Below are positions 27,691 to 36,559 of a stretch of DNA of 64,000 nucleotides, one piece after another. Origin of the DNA: Janthinobacterium sp051380875 (GTDB taxonomy: Bacteria > Pseudomonadota > Gammaproteobacteria > Burkholderiales > Burkholderiaceae_D); contig NZ_JBNYXW010000004.1 in assembly GCF_051380875.1 (NCBI RefSeq), forward strand, positions 1 to 64,000. The letters are read 5' to 3'. Each line of letters starts with the position of its first letter. Position 1 is the stretch's first letter. The notes under the pieces are model-generated. The model ran no database searches, was not told the DNA's origin, and saw only the letters and a program-made list of their open reading frames with translations. The position numbers were made by a program, and so were the translations under genes.

Positions 27691-27762
27691 TTTATATTTG
27701 AATTGTATAAATTGGCAAGAAAAATGGTATTTGCCATACATATTGCGTTTGATGCATAGTGG
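27691..27762 (+). promoter_or_regulatory. Nucleoside-regulon promoter module, copy B (PNP/deo operon)
   Basis: Dyad TTTATAT-N7-GTATAAA at 27691-27711, -35 TTGCCA at 27731-27736, 18-bp spacer, -10 CATAGT at 27755-27760 and the conserved end GATGCATAGTGG. The leader to the PNP gene would be about 140 nt, in which nothing else was recognised. Sequence agreement with copies A and C is strongest in the dyad, the GTATTTG[CT]CAT block and the -10. Confidence 0.75.
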
Positions 27763-27907
27763 CGGCTGACAGTCGCAATACGCATTTGGCACTACCCACA
27801 AACCCCATACAAGCGCCAGTTTTTACCCGCTGCACCGGGGCGACGGCAGGTCGCCGGACACCACCGCGCAGGCAGCAACCATCATCATTAGTCACTAGAG
27901 GATAACC

Positions 27908-28747
27908 ATGTCGAACAACACCCCTTTCCACGCCGCCGAAATCATCCGTGCCCGCGCCCCTGAAAATTTCAAGCCGCGCGTGGCGATGATCCTCGGTTCC
28001 GGCCTGGGCGTGTTGGCCGAGCAGATGACGGACGCCGTCAGCATCAGCTTTGACGAATTGCCAGGTTTCCCGATCAGCACCGTGCACGGCCATGCCGGCG
28101 AACTGGTGGTGGGCAACTTGTCGGGTGTCGCCGTGGTCTGCATGAAAGGCCGTGGCCATTTCTATGAAGGCTATGGCATGGGCGTGATGACGAGCGCTAT
28201 CCGCACCTTGAAACTGCTGGGCTGCGAAATGCTCTTCGTGACGAATGCGGCCGGTTCCCTGCGCCCCGAAGTGGACGCCGGCAGCCTGGTCGCCATCAGC
28301 GACCATATCAACCTGTTGCCAGGCACGCCGATGGTTGGCCCGAACGACGACCGCTTCGGCCCGCGCTTCTTCAGCATGGCCAATGCCTACGATGCGGACC
28401 TGCGCAACCTGGTGAAGGAAACGGCTGCCTCGAATGGCATCACCCTGCACGAGGGCGTATTTGTCGCCTACCCAGGTCCGAACTTCGAGACGGCTGCTGA
28501 AATCCGCATGATGGCCCGCCTGGGCGCCGACACGGTCGGTATGTCGGTGGTGCCGGAAGTGGTCTCGGCCCGTCATTGCGACCTGAAAGTGGTGGGCGTG
28601 TCCGTCATTACCAACCTGGCAGAAGGCATGTCGCCATTCGCCCTGTCGCACGAACAAACCCTGAAATACGCGGCCATCGGCGCGAAAGACCTGGTCAAGC
28701 TGATCCTGGCCTTCCTGGCCAAAGTGGCAGAAAAACCGCAAGCCTAA
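27908..28747 (+). CDS. Purine-nucleoside phosphorylase (trimeric, PNP-I/XapA type)
   Basis: Phosphorolysis of inosine, guanosine and their deoxy forms, or xanthosine, to free base and (deoxy)ribose 1-phosphate. At 279 residues it belongs to the trimeric class rather than the hexameric DeoD class. Motifs are ILGSGLGVLAEQ (phosphate loop), STVHGHAGEL, KGRGHFYEGY, VTNAAGSL and GPNFETAAEIRMM. The last of these is followed by the purine-recognition region MSVVPEVVSARH. It is the first gene of the nucleoside operon and lies under promoter copy B. Bases go to GuaD/XdhAB; sugar phosphate goes to DeoB. Confidence 0.94.
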   Translation: MSNNTPFHAAEIIRARAPENFKPRVAMILGSGLGVLAEQMTDAVSISFDELPGFPISTVHGHAGELVVGNLSGVAVVCMKGRGHFYEGYGMGVMTSAIRTLKLLGCEMLFVTNAAGSLRPEVDAGSLVAISDHINLLPGTPMVGPNDDRFGPRFFSMANAYDADLRNLVKETAASNGITLHEGVFVAYPGPNFETAAEIRMMARLGADTVGMSVVPEVVSARHCDLKVVGVSVITNLAEGMSPFALSHEQTLKYAAIGAKDLVKLILAFLAKVAEKPQA

Positions 28748-28867
28748 GTACTCTTCTCTACGCAGTAGCGGCGCGCCATCCACCGGCGCTGCCGCGCGGC
28801 AGACCGGGAAAATCCGGCCTACACTGAGCGCATCATCCCGCATCACATCCATAAAGCGAGCCTTATC

Positions 28868-30061
28868 ATGTCACGCGCATTTATCCTCCTGCTTGATTCC
28901 TTCGGCCTTGGCGCGACGCCAGACGCCGCCAAGTATGGCGACGCAGGTGCCAATACCTTTGGCCATATTGCCAGCACTGTCGCCAAAAGCGGCAAGACCT
29001 TGAAACTGCCTAACATGGAACGCCTGGGTCTGGGCGCCGCCGCCCACTTCGCCAGCGGTGAATGGGCCGCGGGCTTCGATCAGCGCGACGGTTTTACCGG
29101 CGCCTACGGCGCGGCGCGCGAGCGCTCCACCGGCAAGGACACGCAGAGCGGCCACTGGGAAATCGCCGGCGTGCCCGTCGAATTCGACTGGGGCTATTTC
29201 CCCCGCACCACGCCATCGTTCCCGGCCGACCTGACCGACAAGCTCAAAGCCATGTCGGGCGTGCCCGGTTTCCTCGGCGACTGCCACGCCTCTGGCACGG
29301 ACATCATCAACAAGCACGGTGACGAGCACGTCGCCAGCGGAAAACTGATCATCTACACCTCGGGCGATTCGGTCATGCAGATCGCCGCGCACGAAGAGTC
29401 GTTCGGCCTCGAACGCCTGTACGCAGTGTGCGAAATGGCCTTCAAGCTGGTCGAGCCATACAACATCGGCCGCGTCATCGCCCGCCCGTTCACCGGCAGC
29501 AACGGCAACTATACGCGCACGTCCAATCGCCACGACTACGCCGTCGCGCCGCCAAGCAAGACCCTGCTGGACCACGTGAAAGACGCGGGCGGCGAAGTCG
29601 TCGGCCTGGGCAAGATCAGCGATATTTTCGCCACCCAGGGCATCTCGCGCGTCGTCAAGGGCGTCGACAACATGGCCTTGTTCGAAGCGCTGTTGAAAAC
29701 GGCCGATGAAGTGCAGGACAAGTCGCTCACTTTCGTCAACTTCGTCGATTTCGACCAGGCTTTCGGTCACCGCCGCAATGTTGAAGGCTATGCCGATGCG
29801 CTGCGCGAAATGGATGCGCGCCTGCCGGAATTCATGGCCAAGCTGAAGCAAGGCGACCTGGTCGTGATCACCGCCGACCACGGCTGCGACCCGACCTGGC
29901 ACGGCTCCGACCATACCCGCGAACATATTCCGATGATCTTCTTCGGCCCCGGCGTCGCTCCGCGCGCACTGGGCATTTCCGAGACCTTCTCCGATATTGG
30001 CCAAACCCTCGCCAAGCACCTCGGCGTACCACCACTTGCTAATGGAACCAGCTTGTTATGA
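28868..30061 (+). CDS. deoB: Phosphopentomutase
   Basis: Interconverts (deoxy)ribose 1-phosphate and 5-phosphate. The 397-residue metalloenzyme of the alkaline-phosphatase superfamily shows the N-terminal metal site LLDSFGLGATPDA, the phosphoserine/threonine region ERSTGKDTQSGHWE and the C-terminal metal ligands VVITADHGCDPTWHGSDHTRE. It follows the PNP gene by 120 bp and its stop overlaps the deoC start. The order PNP-deoB-deoC passes the sugar from nucleoside cleavage to aldol cleavage. Confidence 0.97.
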   Translation: MSRAFILLLDSFGLGATPDAAKYGDAGANTFGHIASTVAKSGKTLKLPNMERLGLGAAAHFASGEWAAGFDQRDGFTGAYGAARERSTGKDTQSGHWEIAGVPVEFDWGYFPRTTPSFPADLTDKLKAMSGVPGFLGDCHASGTDIINKHGDEHVASGKLIIYTSGDSVMQIAAHEESFGLERLYAVCEMAFKLVEPYNIGRVIARPFTGSNGNYTRTSNRHDYAVAPPSKTLLDHVKDAGGEVVGLGKISDIFATQGISRVVKGVDNMALFEALLKTADEVQDKSLTFVNFVDFDQAFGHRRNVEGYADALREMDARLPEFMAKLKQGDLVVITADHGCDPTWHGSDHTREHIPMIFFGPGVAPRALGISETFSDIGQTLAKHLGVPPLANGTSLL

Positions 30062-31017
30062 CACTCATGCACCCCGACTTCAAGCGTAACGAGGCCATTG
30101 GCCTCGACCTGGGCTGGATCAACCAGATTCGCGTCAACCGCGCCGCTACGGACCGCCGCGCGGCCAGCCTGGCGAACCGCCGTACGGTGAAAAAGGAATA
30201 CCAGGCCGCCTGGCTGGTCAAGGCCATCCAGGTGATCGACCTGACCACCCTGGGCGGCGACGATACGCCGGGCCGCGTCGAGCGCCTGTGCATGAAGGCC
30301 ATGCGCCCACTGCGCGCCGACCTGATGGCGGCATTGGGCCTGGCTGATTTGAGCACCGGCGCCGTGTGCGTGTATCACGAGATGATCGCCCCTGCCGTCA
30401 AAGTCATCCAGGGCCGCTTGCCCATCGCCGCCGTGTCGACGGGTTTTCCGGCCGGCCTGACGAGCATGGAAACGAAGCTGCGCGAGATCGAACTGTCGGT
30501 CGCAGCCGGCGCCACTGAAATCGATATCGTCATCACGCGCCAGCATGTCTTGAAAGGTAATTGGCAAGTGCTGTACGACGAAATGCTGGCCTACCGCAAG
30601 GCCTGCGGCGAAGCGCACGTGAAGGCGATTCTCGCCACGGGCGACTTGCTGACGCTGGAAAACGTGGCCAAGGCCTCGTGGGTGTGCATGATGGCGGGCG
30701 CCGATTTCATCAAGACCTCCACTGGCAAGGAAGGCGTGAACGCCACCATTCCCGTGGCCCTGACGATGGTGCGCACGATCCGCGAATACCATGAGCAGAC
30801 AGGCTTCCAGGTGGGCTTCAAGCCGGCTGGCGGCGTCAGCTCGGCCAAGAGCGCGCTGCAATACCTGAGCCTGATGAAGGAAGAGCTGGGCAATGAATGG
30901 CTGCAACCGCACCTGTTCCGCATCGGCGCTTCCAGCCTGCTGACCGACATCGAGCGCCAGCTCGAGCACTACGTCACCGGCAGCTACTCGGCCAATCATC
31001 GTCACGCACAACCTTAA
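30058..31017 (+). CDS. deoC: Deoxyribose-phosphate aldolase
   Basis: Cleaves deoxyribose 5-phosphate into acetaldehyde and glyceraldehyde 3-phosphate. The Schiff-base lysine lies in FIKTSTGKEG (about residue 220), and the second lysine in VGFKPAGGVSSAK. The 319-residue form is longer than E. coli DeoC (259) owing to an N-terminal extension of about 50 residues. The ATG overlaps the deoB stop (ATGA), so they are coupled. The toxic product acetaldehyde would be the natural substrate for the aldehyde dehydrogenase encoded 12 bp downstream. Confidence 0.96.
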   Translation: MTLMHPDFKRNEAIGLDLGWINQIRVNRAATDRRAASLANRRTVKKEYQAAWLVKAIQVIDLTTLGGDDTPGRVERLCMKAMRPLRADLMAALGLADLSTGAVCVYHEMIAPAVKVIQGRLPIAAVSTGFPAGLTSMETKLREIELSVAAGATEIDIVITRQHVLKGNWQVLYDEMLAYRKACGEAHVKAILATGDLLTLENVAKASWVCMMAGADFIKTSTGKEGVNATIPVALTMVRTIREYHEQTGFQVGFKPAGGVSSAKSALQYLSLMKEELGNEWLQPHLFRIGASSLLTDIERQLEHYVTGSYSANHRHAQP

Positions 31018-31029
31018 AGAACATTCGTC

Positions 31030-33411
31030 ATGACTACAATTAACGAGATTCTCAACACTATGGACTACGGCCCTGCTCCCGAAAGTCAAAAAGAAGCGCA
31101 GGCGTGGCTGGACGGCCATCAGCGCAAATTCGGTCTGTTCATCGGCAATGCCTGGAGCGAGCCGGCTGAATTGTTCGCCTCGACCAATCCTGCCGACGGC
31201 AGCGCCCTGGCCGAGCTGACGCAAGCCACCGACGCCGACGTTGAACGCGCCGTGGAAGCGGCGCGCCGCGCGCTACCCGTGTGGCAAGGCATGGGTGGCC
31301 ACGGCCGCGCCAAGGTCATGTACGCGCTGGCCCGTCTGCTGCAAAAGCATTCGCGCCTGTTCGCCGTGCTGGAAACCCTGGACAACGGCAAGACCATCCG
31401 CGAGACGCGCGATATCGACCTGCCGCTGGCCGCGCGCCATTTCTATCATCACGCCGGCTGGGCGCAGCTGCAGTCGGAAGAATTCGCCGACTACCGCGCC
31501 GTGGGCGTGGTGGGCCAGATCGTGCCGTGGAATTTCCCGCTGCTGATGCTGTCGTGGAAAATCGCCCCGGCCCTGGCCGCTGGTAACACGGTGGTCTTCA
31601 AGCCGGCCGAATTCACCTCGCTCACGGCCATGCTGTTTGCCGAGTTGTGCCTGCAGGCGGGCGTGCCGGCCGGCGTGGTCAATATCGTCACCGGCGACGG
31701 CCGCGTGGGTTCGGCCATCGTCAACCACCCTGGCGTCGACAAGATCGCCTTTACGGGTTCCACCGAAGTGGGCCGCTTGATTCGCCAGGCGACGGCCGGC
31801 AGCGGCAAGAAGCTGTCCCTGGAACTGGGTGGCAAGTCGCCATTCATCGTCTTTGAAGATGCCGACCTGGACGGCGCCGTGGAAGGCCTGGTCGACTCGA
31901 TCTGGTTCAACCAGGGGCAAGTCTGCTGCGCCGGTTCGCGCCTGCTGGTGCAGGAGTCCATCCAGGAGCGTTTCCTGAATAAAGTGCGTGCGCGTATGGA
32001 AAACCTGCGCCTTGGTTCGCCCCTCGATAAATCGATGGACGTGGGCGCGCTGGTCGATCCGGTGCAGCGCCAGCGCATCGCCGCGCTGGTCGATTCGGCC
32101 CGCGCCGAAGGCTGCGACGTATGGCAACCGGCGTGCGAACTGCCGGCTGACGGCTCCTGGTTCCCGCCGACCCTGATCACGGGCGCGTCGACTTCGGCTG
32201 CCGTGGCACAAGCTGAAATCTTCGGCCCCGTGCTCGTCGCCATGAGCTTCCGTACGCCGCCAGAAGCGGTGCAACTGGCGAACAACACGGTGTACGGCCT
32301 GGCCGCCAGCGTGTGGACCGAGTCGATCAGCCTGGCGCTCGACATCGCTCCCGCCATCAAGGCTGGCGTGGTGTGGATCAATAGTGCGAACCAGTTCGAC
32401 GCGGCCTGCGGCTTCGGTGGCTACCGCGAATCGGGCTTTGGCCGCGAAGGCGGCCGCGAAGGCATGCTGGAATACATGACGGCCCTGGCCGAAGATGCGC
32501 GCCCTGCGGCGCCTCTGGTCGAAGCCAAGGCCAAGGCCGCAGCAAAGCCGGCAGCCGCCGATCCGTTCGCCATCGACCGTACAGCCAAGATGTACATCGG
32601 CGGCAAGCAGGCGCGCCCTGACAGCGCCTACAGCACCCCGGTGTTTGGCGTGAATGGCGCCTTGTTGGCCGAGGTGGGCGTGGGCAGCCGCAAGGATATC
32701 CGCAACGCCGTCGAAGCGGCCCACAAGGCGTCCGGCTGGACCAGCGCTACGGCGCATAACCGCGCGCAAGTGCTGTACTACATCGCCGAAAACCTGGCCG
32801 CGCGCGCCGATGAATTCGCCGCCCGCATCGCCGCCATGACGGGCAACAAGAACCCTGAGAAGGAAGTGCAGGCATCGATCGAACGCCTGTTCTACTACGC
32901 CGCATGGGCCGACAAGTACGACGGCCTGGCGCACCAGCCGCCAACCAAAGGCATCACCGTGGCGCTGAATGAAGCGGTCGGCGTGATCGGTATCGTTTGC
33001 CCGAACGAAGCGCCTTTGCTGGGCTTCATTTCGCTGGTGGCTCCTGCCATCGCGCTGGGCAACCGCGTAGTGGTGGTACCGTCGGAAGCGCATCCACTTT
33101 CCGCGCTGGACCTGTACCAGGTCTTCGACACGTCCGACTTGCCGGGTGGCGTCGTCAACATCATCAGCGGCAACGCCGACGAACTGGCACGCACGCTGGC
33201 CACGCACGCCGACATCGACGCCGTCTGGCGCCATGACGGCTCTGCAGAGGGCTGCGCGGAAGTTGAGCGCCTGTCGGCCGGCACCCTGAAACGTACCTGG
33301 GTCGGCGGCGGACGTGGCCGTGACTGGTATAGTGCCGCCCAAAGTGGCGGCCGCGCCGTGCTGGCGCATGCGTCGCAAGTGAAGAACGTCTGGATTCCTT
33401 ACGGCGTTTAA
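31030..33411 (+). CDS. Tandem aldehyde dehydrogenase, ALDH16-like
   Basis: A 793-residue chain with one complete ALDH domain (about 1-485) and a second, incomplete ALDH-like domain (about 515-793). The first domain has the NAD-binding region WNFPLLMLSWKIAPALAAGN, the general base in LELGGKSP and the catalytic cysteine in FNQGQVCCAGSR (about residue 298). The second keeps an ALDH fold (YIAENLAARADEF, IGIVCPNEAPLLGF) but shows neither the glutamate nor the cysteine motif and stops early. This is the design of the ALDH16 family, whose C-terminal domain is non-catalytic. Between deoC and deoA it most likely oxidises the acetaldehyde made by DeoC. Homology is certain; the ALDH16 label is by architecture. 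Confidence 0.85.
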   Translation: MTTINEILNTMDYGPAPESQKEAQAWLDGHQRKFGLFIGNAWSEPAELFASTNPADGSALAELTQATDADVERAVEAARRALPVWQGMGGHGRAKVMYALARLLQKHSRLFAVLETLDNGKTIRETRDIDLPLAARHFYHHAGWAQLQSEEFADYRAVGVVGQIVPWNFPLLMLSWKIAPALAAGNTVVFKPAEFTSLTAMLFAELCLQAGVPAGVVNIVTGDGRVGSAIVNHPGVDKIAFTGSTEVGRLIRQATAGSGKKLSLELGGKSPFIVFEDADLDGAVEGLVDSIWFNQGQVCCAGSRLLVQESIQERFLNKVRARMENLRLGSPLDKSMDVGALVDPVQRQRIAALVDSARAEGCDVWQPACELPADGSWFPPTLITGASTSAAVAQAEIFGPVLVAMSFRTPPEAVQLANNTVYGLAASVWTESISLALDIAPAIKAGVVWINSANQFDAACGFGGYRESGFGREGGREGMLEYMTALAEDARPAAPLVEAKAKAAAKPAAADPFAIDRTAKMYIGGKQARPDSAYSTPVFGVNGALLAEVGVGSRKDIRNAVEAAHKASGWTSATAHNRAQVLYYIAENLAARADEFAARIAAMTGNKNPEKEVQASIERLFYYAAWADKYDGLAHQPPTKGITVALNEAVGVIGIVCPNEAPLLGFISLVAPAIALGNRVVVVPSEAHPLSALDLYQVFDTSDLPGGVVNIISGNADELARTLATHADIDAVWRHDGSAEGCAEVERLSAGTLKRTWVGGGRGRDWYSAAQSGGRAVLAHASQVKNVWIPYGV

Positions 33412-33431
33412 GCAGGACAGGGCAGGACAGT

Positions 33432-33475
33432 GGGGCCGGATTTCCCGCGCAGCGATGCGCCGGGGTTCCGGCCCC
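33432..33475 (+). other. Intercistronic stem-loop between ALDH and deoA
   Basis: GGGGCCGGA and TCCGGCCCC are perfect 9-bp arms enclosing 26 bases that contain a further GCGC-N6-GCGC hairpin. There is no T run, so it is more likely an mRNA processing or stability element, or a Rho-related signal, than an intrinsic terminator. Confidence 0.55.
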
Positions 33476-33551
33476 AAGTTGCTTTCACAAGCCCGGCGCC
33501 AGCCGCACCCTGCGCCGCCAGAATTGAACATTACATATTGTCGGAGCTAGC

Positions 33552-34874
33552 ATGTTTTTAACCCAAGAAATCATCCGCAAGAAGCGCGACAAGGGCGTCC
33601 TGAGCGCCGAGGAAATCCAGTTTTTCGTGCGTGGCATCACTGACGGCAGCGTCAGCGAAGGCCAGGTCGCGGCGCTGGGCATGGCCGTCTTTTTCAATGA
33701 CATGAACATGGACGAACGCGTGGCGTTCACCCTGGCCATGCGCGATTCCGGCCACGTGCTGGACTGGCGTTCGCTGAACCTGCCGGGTCCTGTCGTTGAC
33801 AAGCATTCGACGGGCGGCGTGGGCGACGTGGTCTCCCTGCTGCTGGGCCCCATGATCGCCGCGTGCGGCGGCTACGTGCCGATGATCTCGGGCCGTGGCT
33901 TGGGCCACACGGGCGGCACGCTCGACAAGTTCGACGCCATTCCAGGCTATTGCACGGTGCCGGACAATGAATTGTTCCGCAAGGTGGTGCAGGATATCGG
34001 CGTGGCCATCATCGGCCAGACGGCGCAGCTGGCGCCGGCCGACAAGCGTTTCTACAGCATCCGCGACGTCACCGCCACGGTGGAATCGGTGGCCATGATC
34101 ACCGGCTCCATCCTGTCGAAAAAGCTGTCGGCAGGCCTGGACGCGCTGGTGATGGACGTGAAAGTGGGCACGGGCGCCTTCATGCCGACCTACGACAAAT
34201 CGGTGGAACTGGCCGAGAGCATCGTCGCCGTCGGCAATGGCGCGGGCATGCAGACCTCGGCCATTTTGACGGACATGAACGAATCGCTGGCGCCCTACGC
34301 CGGTAATGCGCTGGAAGTGCGCGGCGCCATGGATTACCTGACGGGCCGTTCGCGTCCCGCGCGTCTGCATGAAGTTACCCTGGCGCTATGCGCCGAGATG
34401 CTGGTGCTGGGCGGCCTGGCCGCAACGGAAGAAGAAGCGCGCGTCAAGCTGATGGCGGCCCTCGATTCAGGCGAAGCTGCCGAGCGCTTCTCGCGCATGG
34501 TGTCGGCATTGGGCGGCCCGTTTGATCTGATCGACAATCCGGACAAGCACCTGGAAAAAGCGCCATTCGTCGTGCCTGCGCCAGCCCTTTCCGCCGGCTA
34601 TGCCAATGTGCGCGATTGCCGCGGCATCGGCCTGGCCGTGGTGGCCCTCGGTGGCGGTCGCCGCCGTCCGACGGACAGCATCGACTTCGCCGTCGGTCTG
34701 ACGGATCTGGTGGGCCTGGGCGAGCAGGTCGCCGTCGGCCAGCCGCTGGCCATGGTGCATGCGCGCACGGAAGCGGCGGCGCAGCAAGCCGTCAAGGAAA
34801 TCCAGGACGCGTATGAAATCAGCGCGGTGGCGTTGACGGCCAATCCGGTAATTTACCGTACCATCCGTCCGTAA
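33552..34874 (+). CDS. deoA: Thymidine phosphorylase
   Basis: Phosphorolysis of thymidine and deoxyuridine to base and deoxyribose 1-phosphate. The 440-residue class-II glycosyltransferase-like enzyme shows the phosphate-binding motif VDKHSTGGVGDVVSL (about residue 80), SGRGLGHTGGTLDK, and the helical substrate motif YSIRDVTATVES. It lies 140 bp after the aldehyde dehydrogenase, with a stem-loop in between, and is followed by cdd. Thymine and uracil released here can enter the PreTA pathway; the sugar goes back through DeoB and DeoC. Confidence 0.97.
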   Translation: MFLTQEIIRKKRDKGVLSAEEIQFFVRGITDGSVSEGQVAALGMAVFFNDMNMDERVAFTLAMRDSGHVLDWRSLNLPGPVVDKHSTGGVGDVVSLLLGPMIAACGGYVPMISGRGLGHTGGTLDKFDAIPGYCTVPDNELFRKVVQDIGVAIIGQTAQLAPADKRFYSIRDVTATVESVAMITGSILSKKLSAGLDALVMDVKVGTGAFMPTYDKSVELAESIVAVGNGAGMQTSAILTDMNESLAPYAGNALEVRGAMDYLTGRSRPARLHEVTLALCAEMLVLGGLAATEEEARVKLMAALDSGEAAERFSRMVSALGGPFDLIDNPDKHLEKAPFVVPAPALSAGYANVRDCRGIGLAVVALGGGRRRPTDSIDFAVGLTDLVGLGEQVAVGQPLAMVHARTEAAAQQAVKEIQDAYEISAVALTANPVIYRTIRP

Positions 34875-34929
34875 ATTACTTTCATCCCCGGCATTTCAGC
34901 GGGGTTGACCCCAGTTTAGAAAGAATAAA

Positions 34930-35337
34930 ATGAACAACCAAGAACTGATCGCCGAAGCCAACGCCGGCCGCGAACTGGCCTACGCGCCATACTCGCGCTT
35001 CAAGGTGGGCGCGGCCCTGCTGTGCAAGGATGGCCGCGTCTTCCGTGGCTGTAACGTGGAAAATGCCGCCTATGGCCTGTGCAACTGCGCCGAGCGCACG
35101 GCGTTCTTCAGCGCCATCGCGCATGGCTGTAAACCTGGCGATTTCGCCAAACTGGCCGTGACGGGTGACACGGTCGAGCCGATCTCGCCATGCGGCGCCT
35201 GCCGCCAGGTGATTTTCGAGATGGGTGGCGCCGATTTGCCCGTGATCCTCACCAACCTGAAAAACGACGTCATGGAAGTGACGGCGGGCTGGCTGCTGCC
35301 ACACGGGTTTGGCAATTCCGATCTGGACATGAAGTAA
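34930..35337 (+). CDS. cdd: Cytidine deaminase
   Basis: Deaminates cytidine and deoxycytidine to uridine and deoxyuridine, so cytosine nucleosides can enter phosphorolysis. The 135-residue tetrameric type has zinc ligands in CNCAERTAF (Cys with catalytic Glu) and PCGACRQV. The N-terminal AYAPYSRFKVGAALL and CNVENAAYGL contact the nucleoside. The ribosome site AGAAAG precedes the ATG. The 55-bp gap to deoA holds two mutually exclusive hairpins (34886-34912). Confidence 0.97.
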   Translation: MNNQELIAEANAGRELAYAPYSRFKVGAALLCKDGRVFRGCNVENAAYGLCNCAERTAFFSAIAHGCKPGDFAKLAVTGDTVEPISPCGACRQVIFEMGGADLPVILTNLKNDVMEVTAGWLLPHGFGNSDLDMK

Positions 35338-35347
35338 CAGGATCCGC

Positions 35348-36559
35348 TTGAACAAGACGATAGACATCCAGGCCGCTGTGGCGATTGCCGCAGCCGAAGC
35401 CCTGGCGGCCAAGACGCAGGGCACGTTCGGCGTGGGCGGTGTGCTGCTCGATGGCGCCGGCAACGTGCTGCAATCGATGCACAATAACGTCGTGCGCCAG
35501 GGCCTGGTATTCGATCCCACCGCGCATGGCGAACGCCAGCTGGTGGACTGGTATTTTGCCGAGCGCGCCAAGGGCACGCCCTTGCCGCCGCCGGGCGAAC
35601 TGACCATCGTCACCTCGCTTGACCCCTGCTGCATGTGCACGGGCGCGATTCTGGCAGCCGGCTTCAATGTGGTAGTGGCCGCGCCCGATGTCAATGCGGG
35701 CATCAATTACGATGGCGCCGCCAGTTTCACGGCCTTGCCGGCACCGCTGCAGGCGCAGGCGGGGCGCAGCTTTTGCTATCCGGCCGTGCGCGGCGCCAGC
35801 GTGTATGCCCGCGCGCCGTCGGGCGCCGCGCCCAGGTCTTTTTTCATCGGCAAGAGCATCCACGAGGCGACGCAGGCATTGTGTTCGCTGGTGTTTGAGT
35901 CGACGTCGGCGCGCGTGATGCAGCTGTTGAACGCCGGCGACGATGGCCACCGGCGCGATCCTGCCACCTTGCCATCCGAGCATGCCGTGGTGCGCGCCTT
36001 GCGCCGCCGCTATCCCGATGCCCTGACCTACCGCTGCACACCGCATGCGCCCGATGCGGGCCTGGCGCCATTCCTGCAGGCGGCCATGGAGCAGGATGCG
36101 CGCGATGGCGGCCAGGGCGATGCAGCCGCCTTGCTCGATTCCTTCGGCAACCTGCTGCTGTGCATGCCGGGCCAGCTGGCGCACTCCCTCATTCGCACGC
36201 CCTTCATGGAGTGCACGCGCCAGTACGCGCAATTGCGCTATGAACTGATGGCGGGCGCCGAGCCGGCACTGCAGGAGGAAATTAAAAGCTATCTGGGGCA
36301 CCCCAAGCACGGCACCTTCGTGCTGGCCATCGGCCCGGACGATAGCGCCGCCAGTTTCATGAACCTGGGTGCCTATGGTTCGACCATGGAAGGTGCGCTG
36401 CCGGAAAATAATCCGGCGCAATTCCAGTACGTGCGTCCGGCGATCGGCCAACATGCCTTGCACTCGCTGTGCGGTGTCATGCCGCCGCTGTACCGCCATC
36501 TGATCAAGGTCAGGCCGAGCCAGGTGGCGAACCAGGCCCTGATCGCGGCCCTGTCTTAG
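35348..36559 (+). CDS. Cytidine/deoxycytidylate-deaminase-family protein with an unassigned C-terminal domain
   Basis: Residues about 1-165 form a zinc deaminase of the CDA superfamily: the HGE motif in DPTAHGERQLVDW carries the zinc ligand and catalytic glutamate, and SLDPCCMCTGA gives the PCxxC ligands. Residues about 170-403 match no family I recognise; they include LLDSFGNLLLCMPG and FVLAIGPDDSAASF. The start is TTG at 35348, preceded by AGGATC, 10 bp after cdd. Deaminases in this position usually act on bases or nucleosides such as cytosine or guanine, but the substrate cannot be read from the sequence. It is the last gene of the deo-type operon and overlaps the opposing dipeptidase gene by four bases. 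Confidence 0.75.
   Translation: MNKTIDIQAAVAIAAAEALAAKTQGTFGVGGVLLDGAGNVLQSMHNNVVRQGLVFDPTAHGERQLVDWYFAERAKGTPLPPPGELTIVTSLDPCCMCTGAILAAGFNVVVAAPDVNAGINYDGAASFTALPAPLQAQAGRSFCYPAVRGASVYARAPSGAAPRSFFIGKSIHEATQALCSLVFESTSARVMQLLNAGDDGHRRDPATLPSEHAVVRALRRRYPDALTYRCTPHAPDAGLAPFLQAAMEQDARDGGQGDAAALLDSFGNLLLCMPGQLAHSLIRTPFMECTRQYAQLRYELMAGAEPALQEEIKSYLGHPKHGTFVLAIGPDDSAASFMNLGAYGSTMEGALPENNPAQFQYVRPAIGQHALHSLCGVMPPLYRHLIKVRPSQVANQALIAALS

Noticed and set aside
31273..33531. A 752-codon antisense frame over the aldehyde dehydrogenase
   Set aside because: A compositional shadow of a GC-rich gene with no protein-family features; the plus strand is clearly coding.
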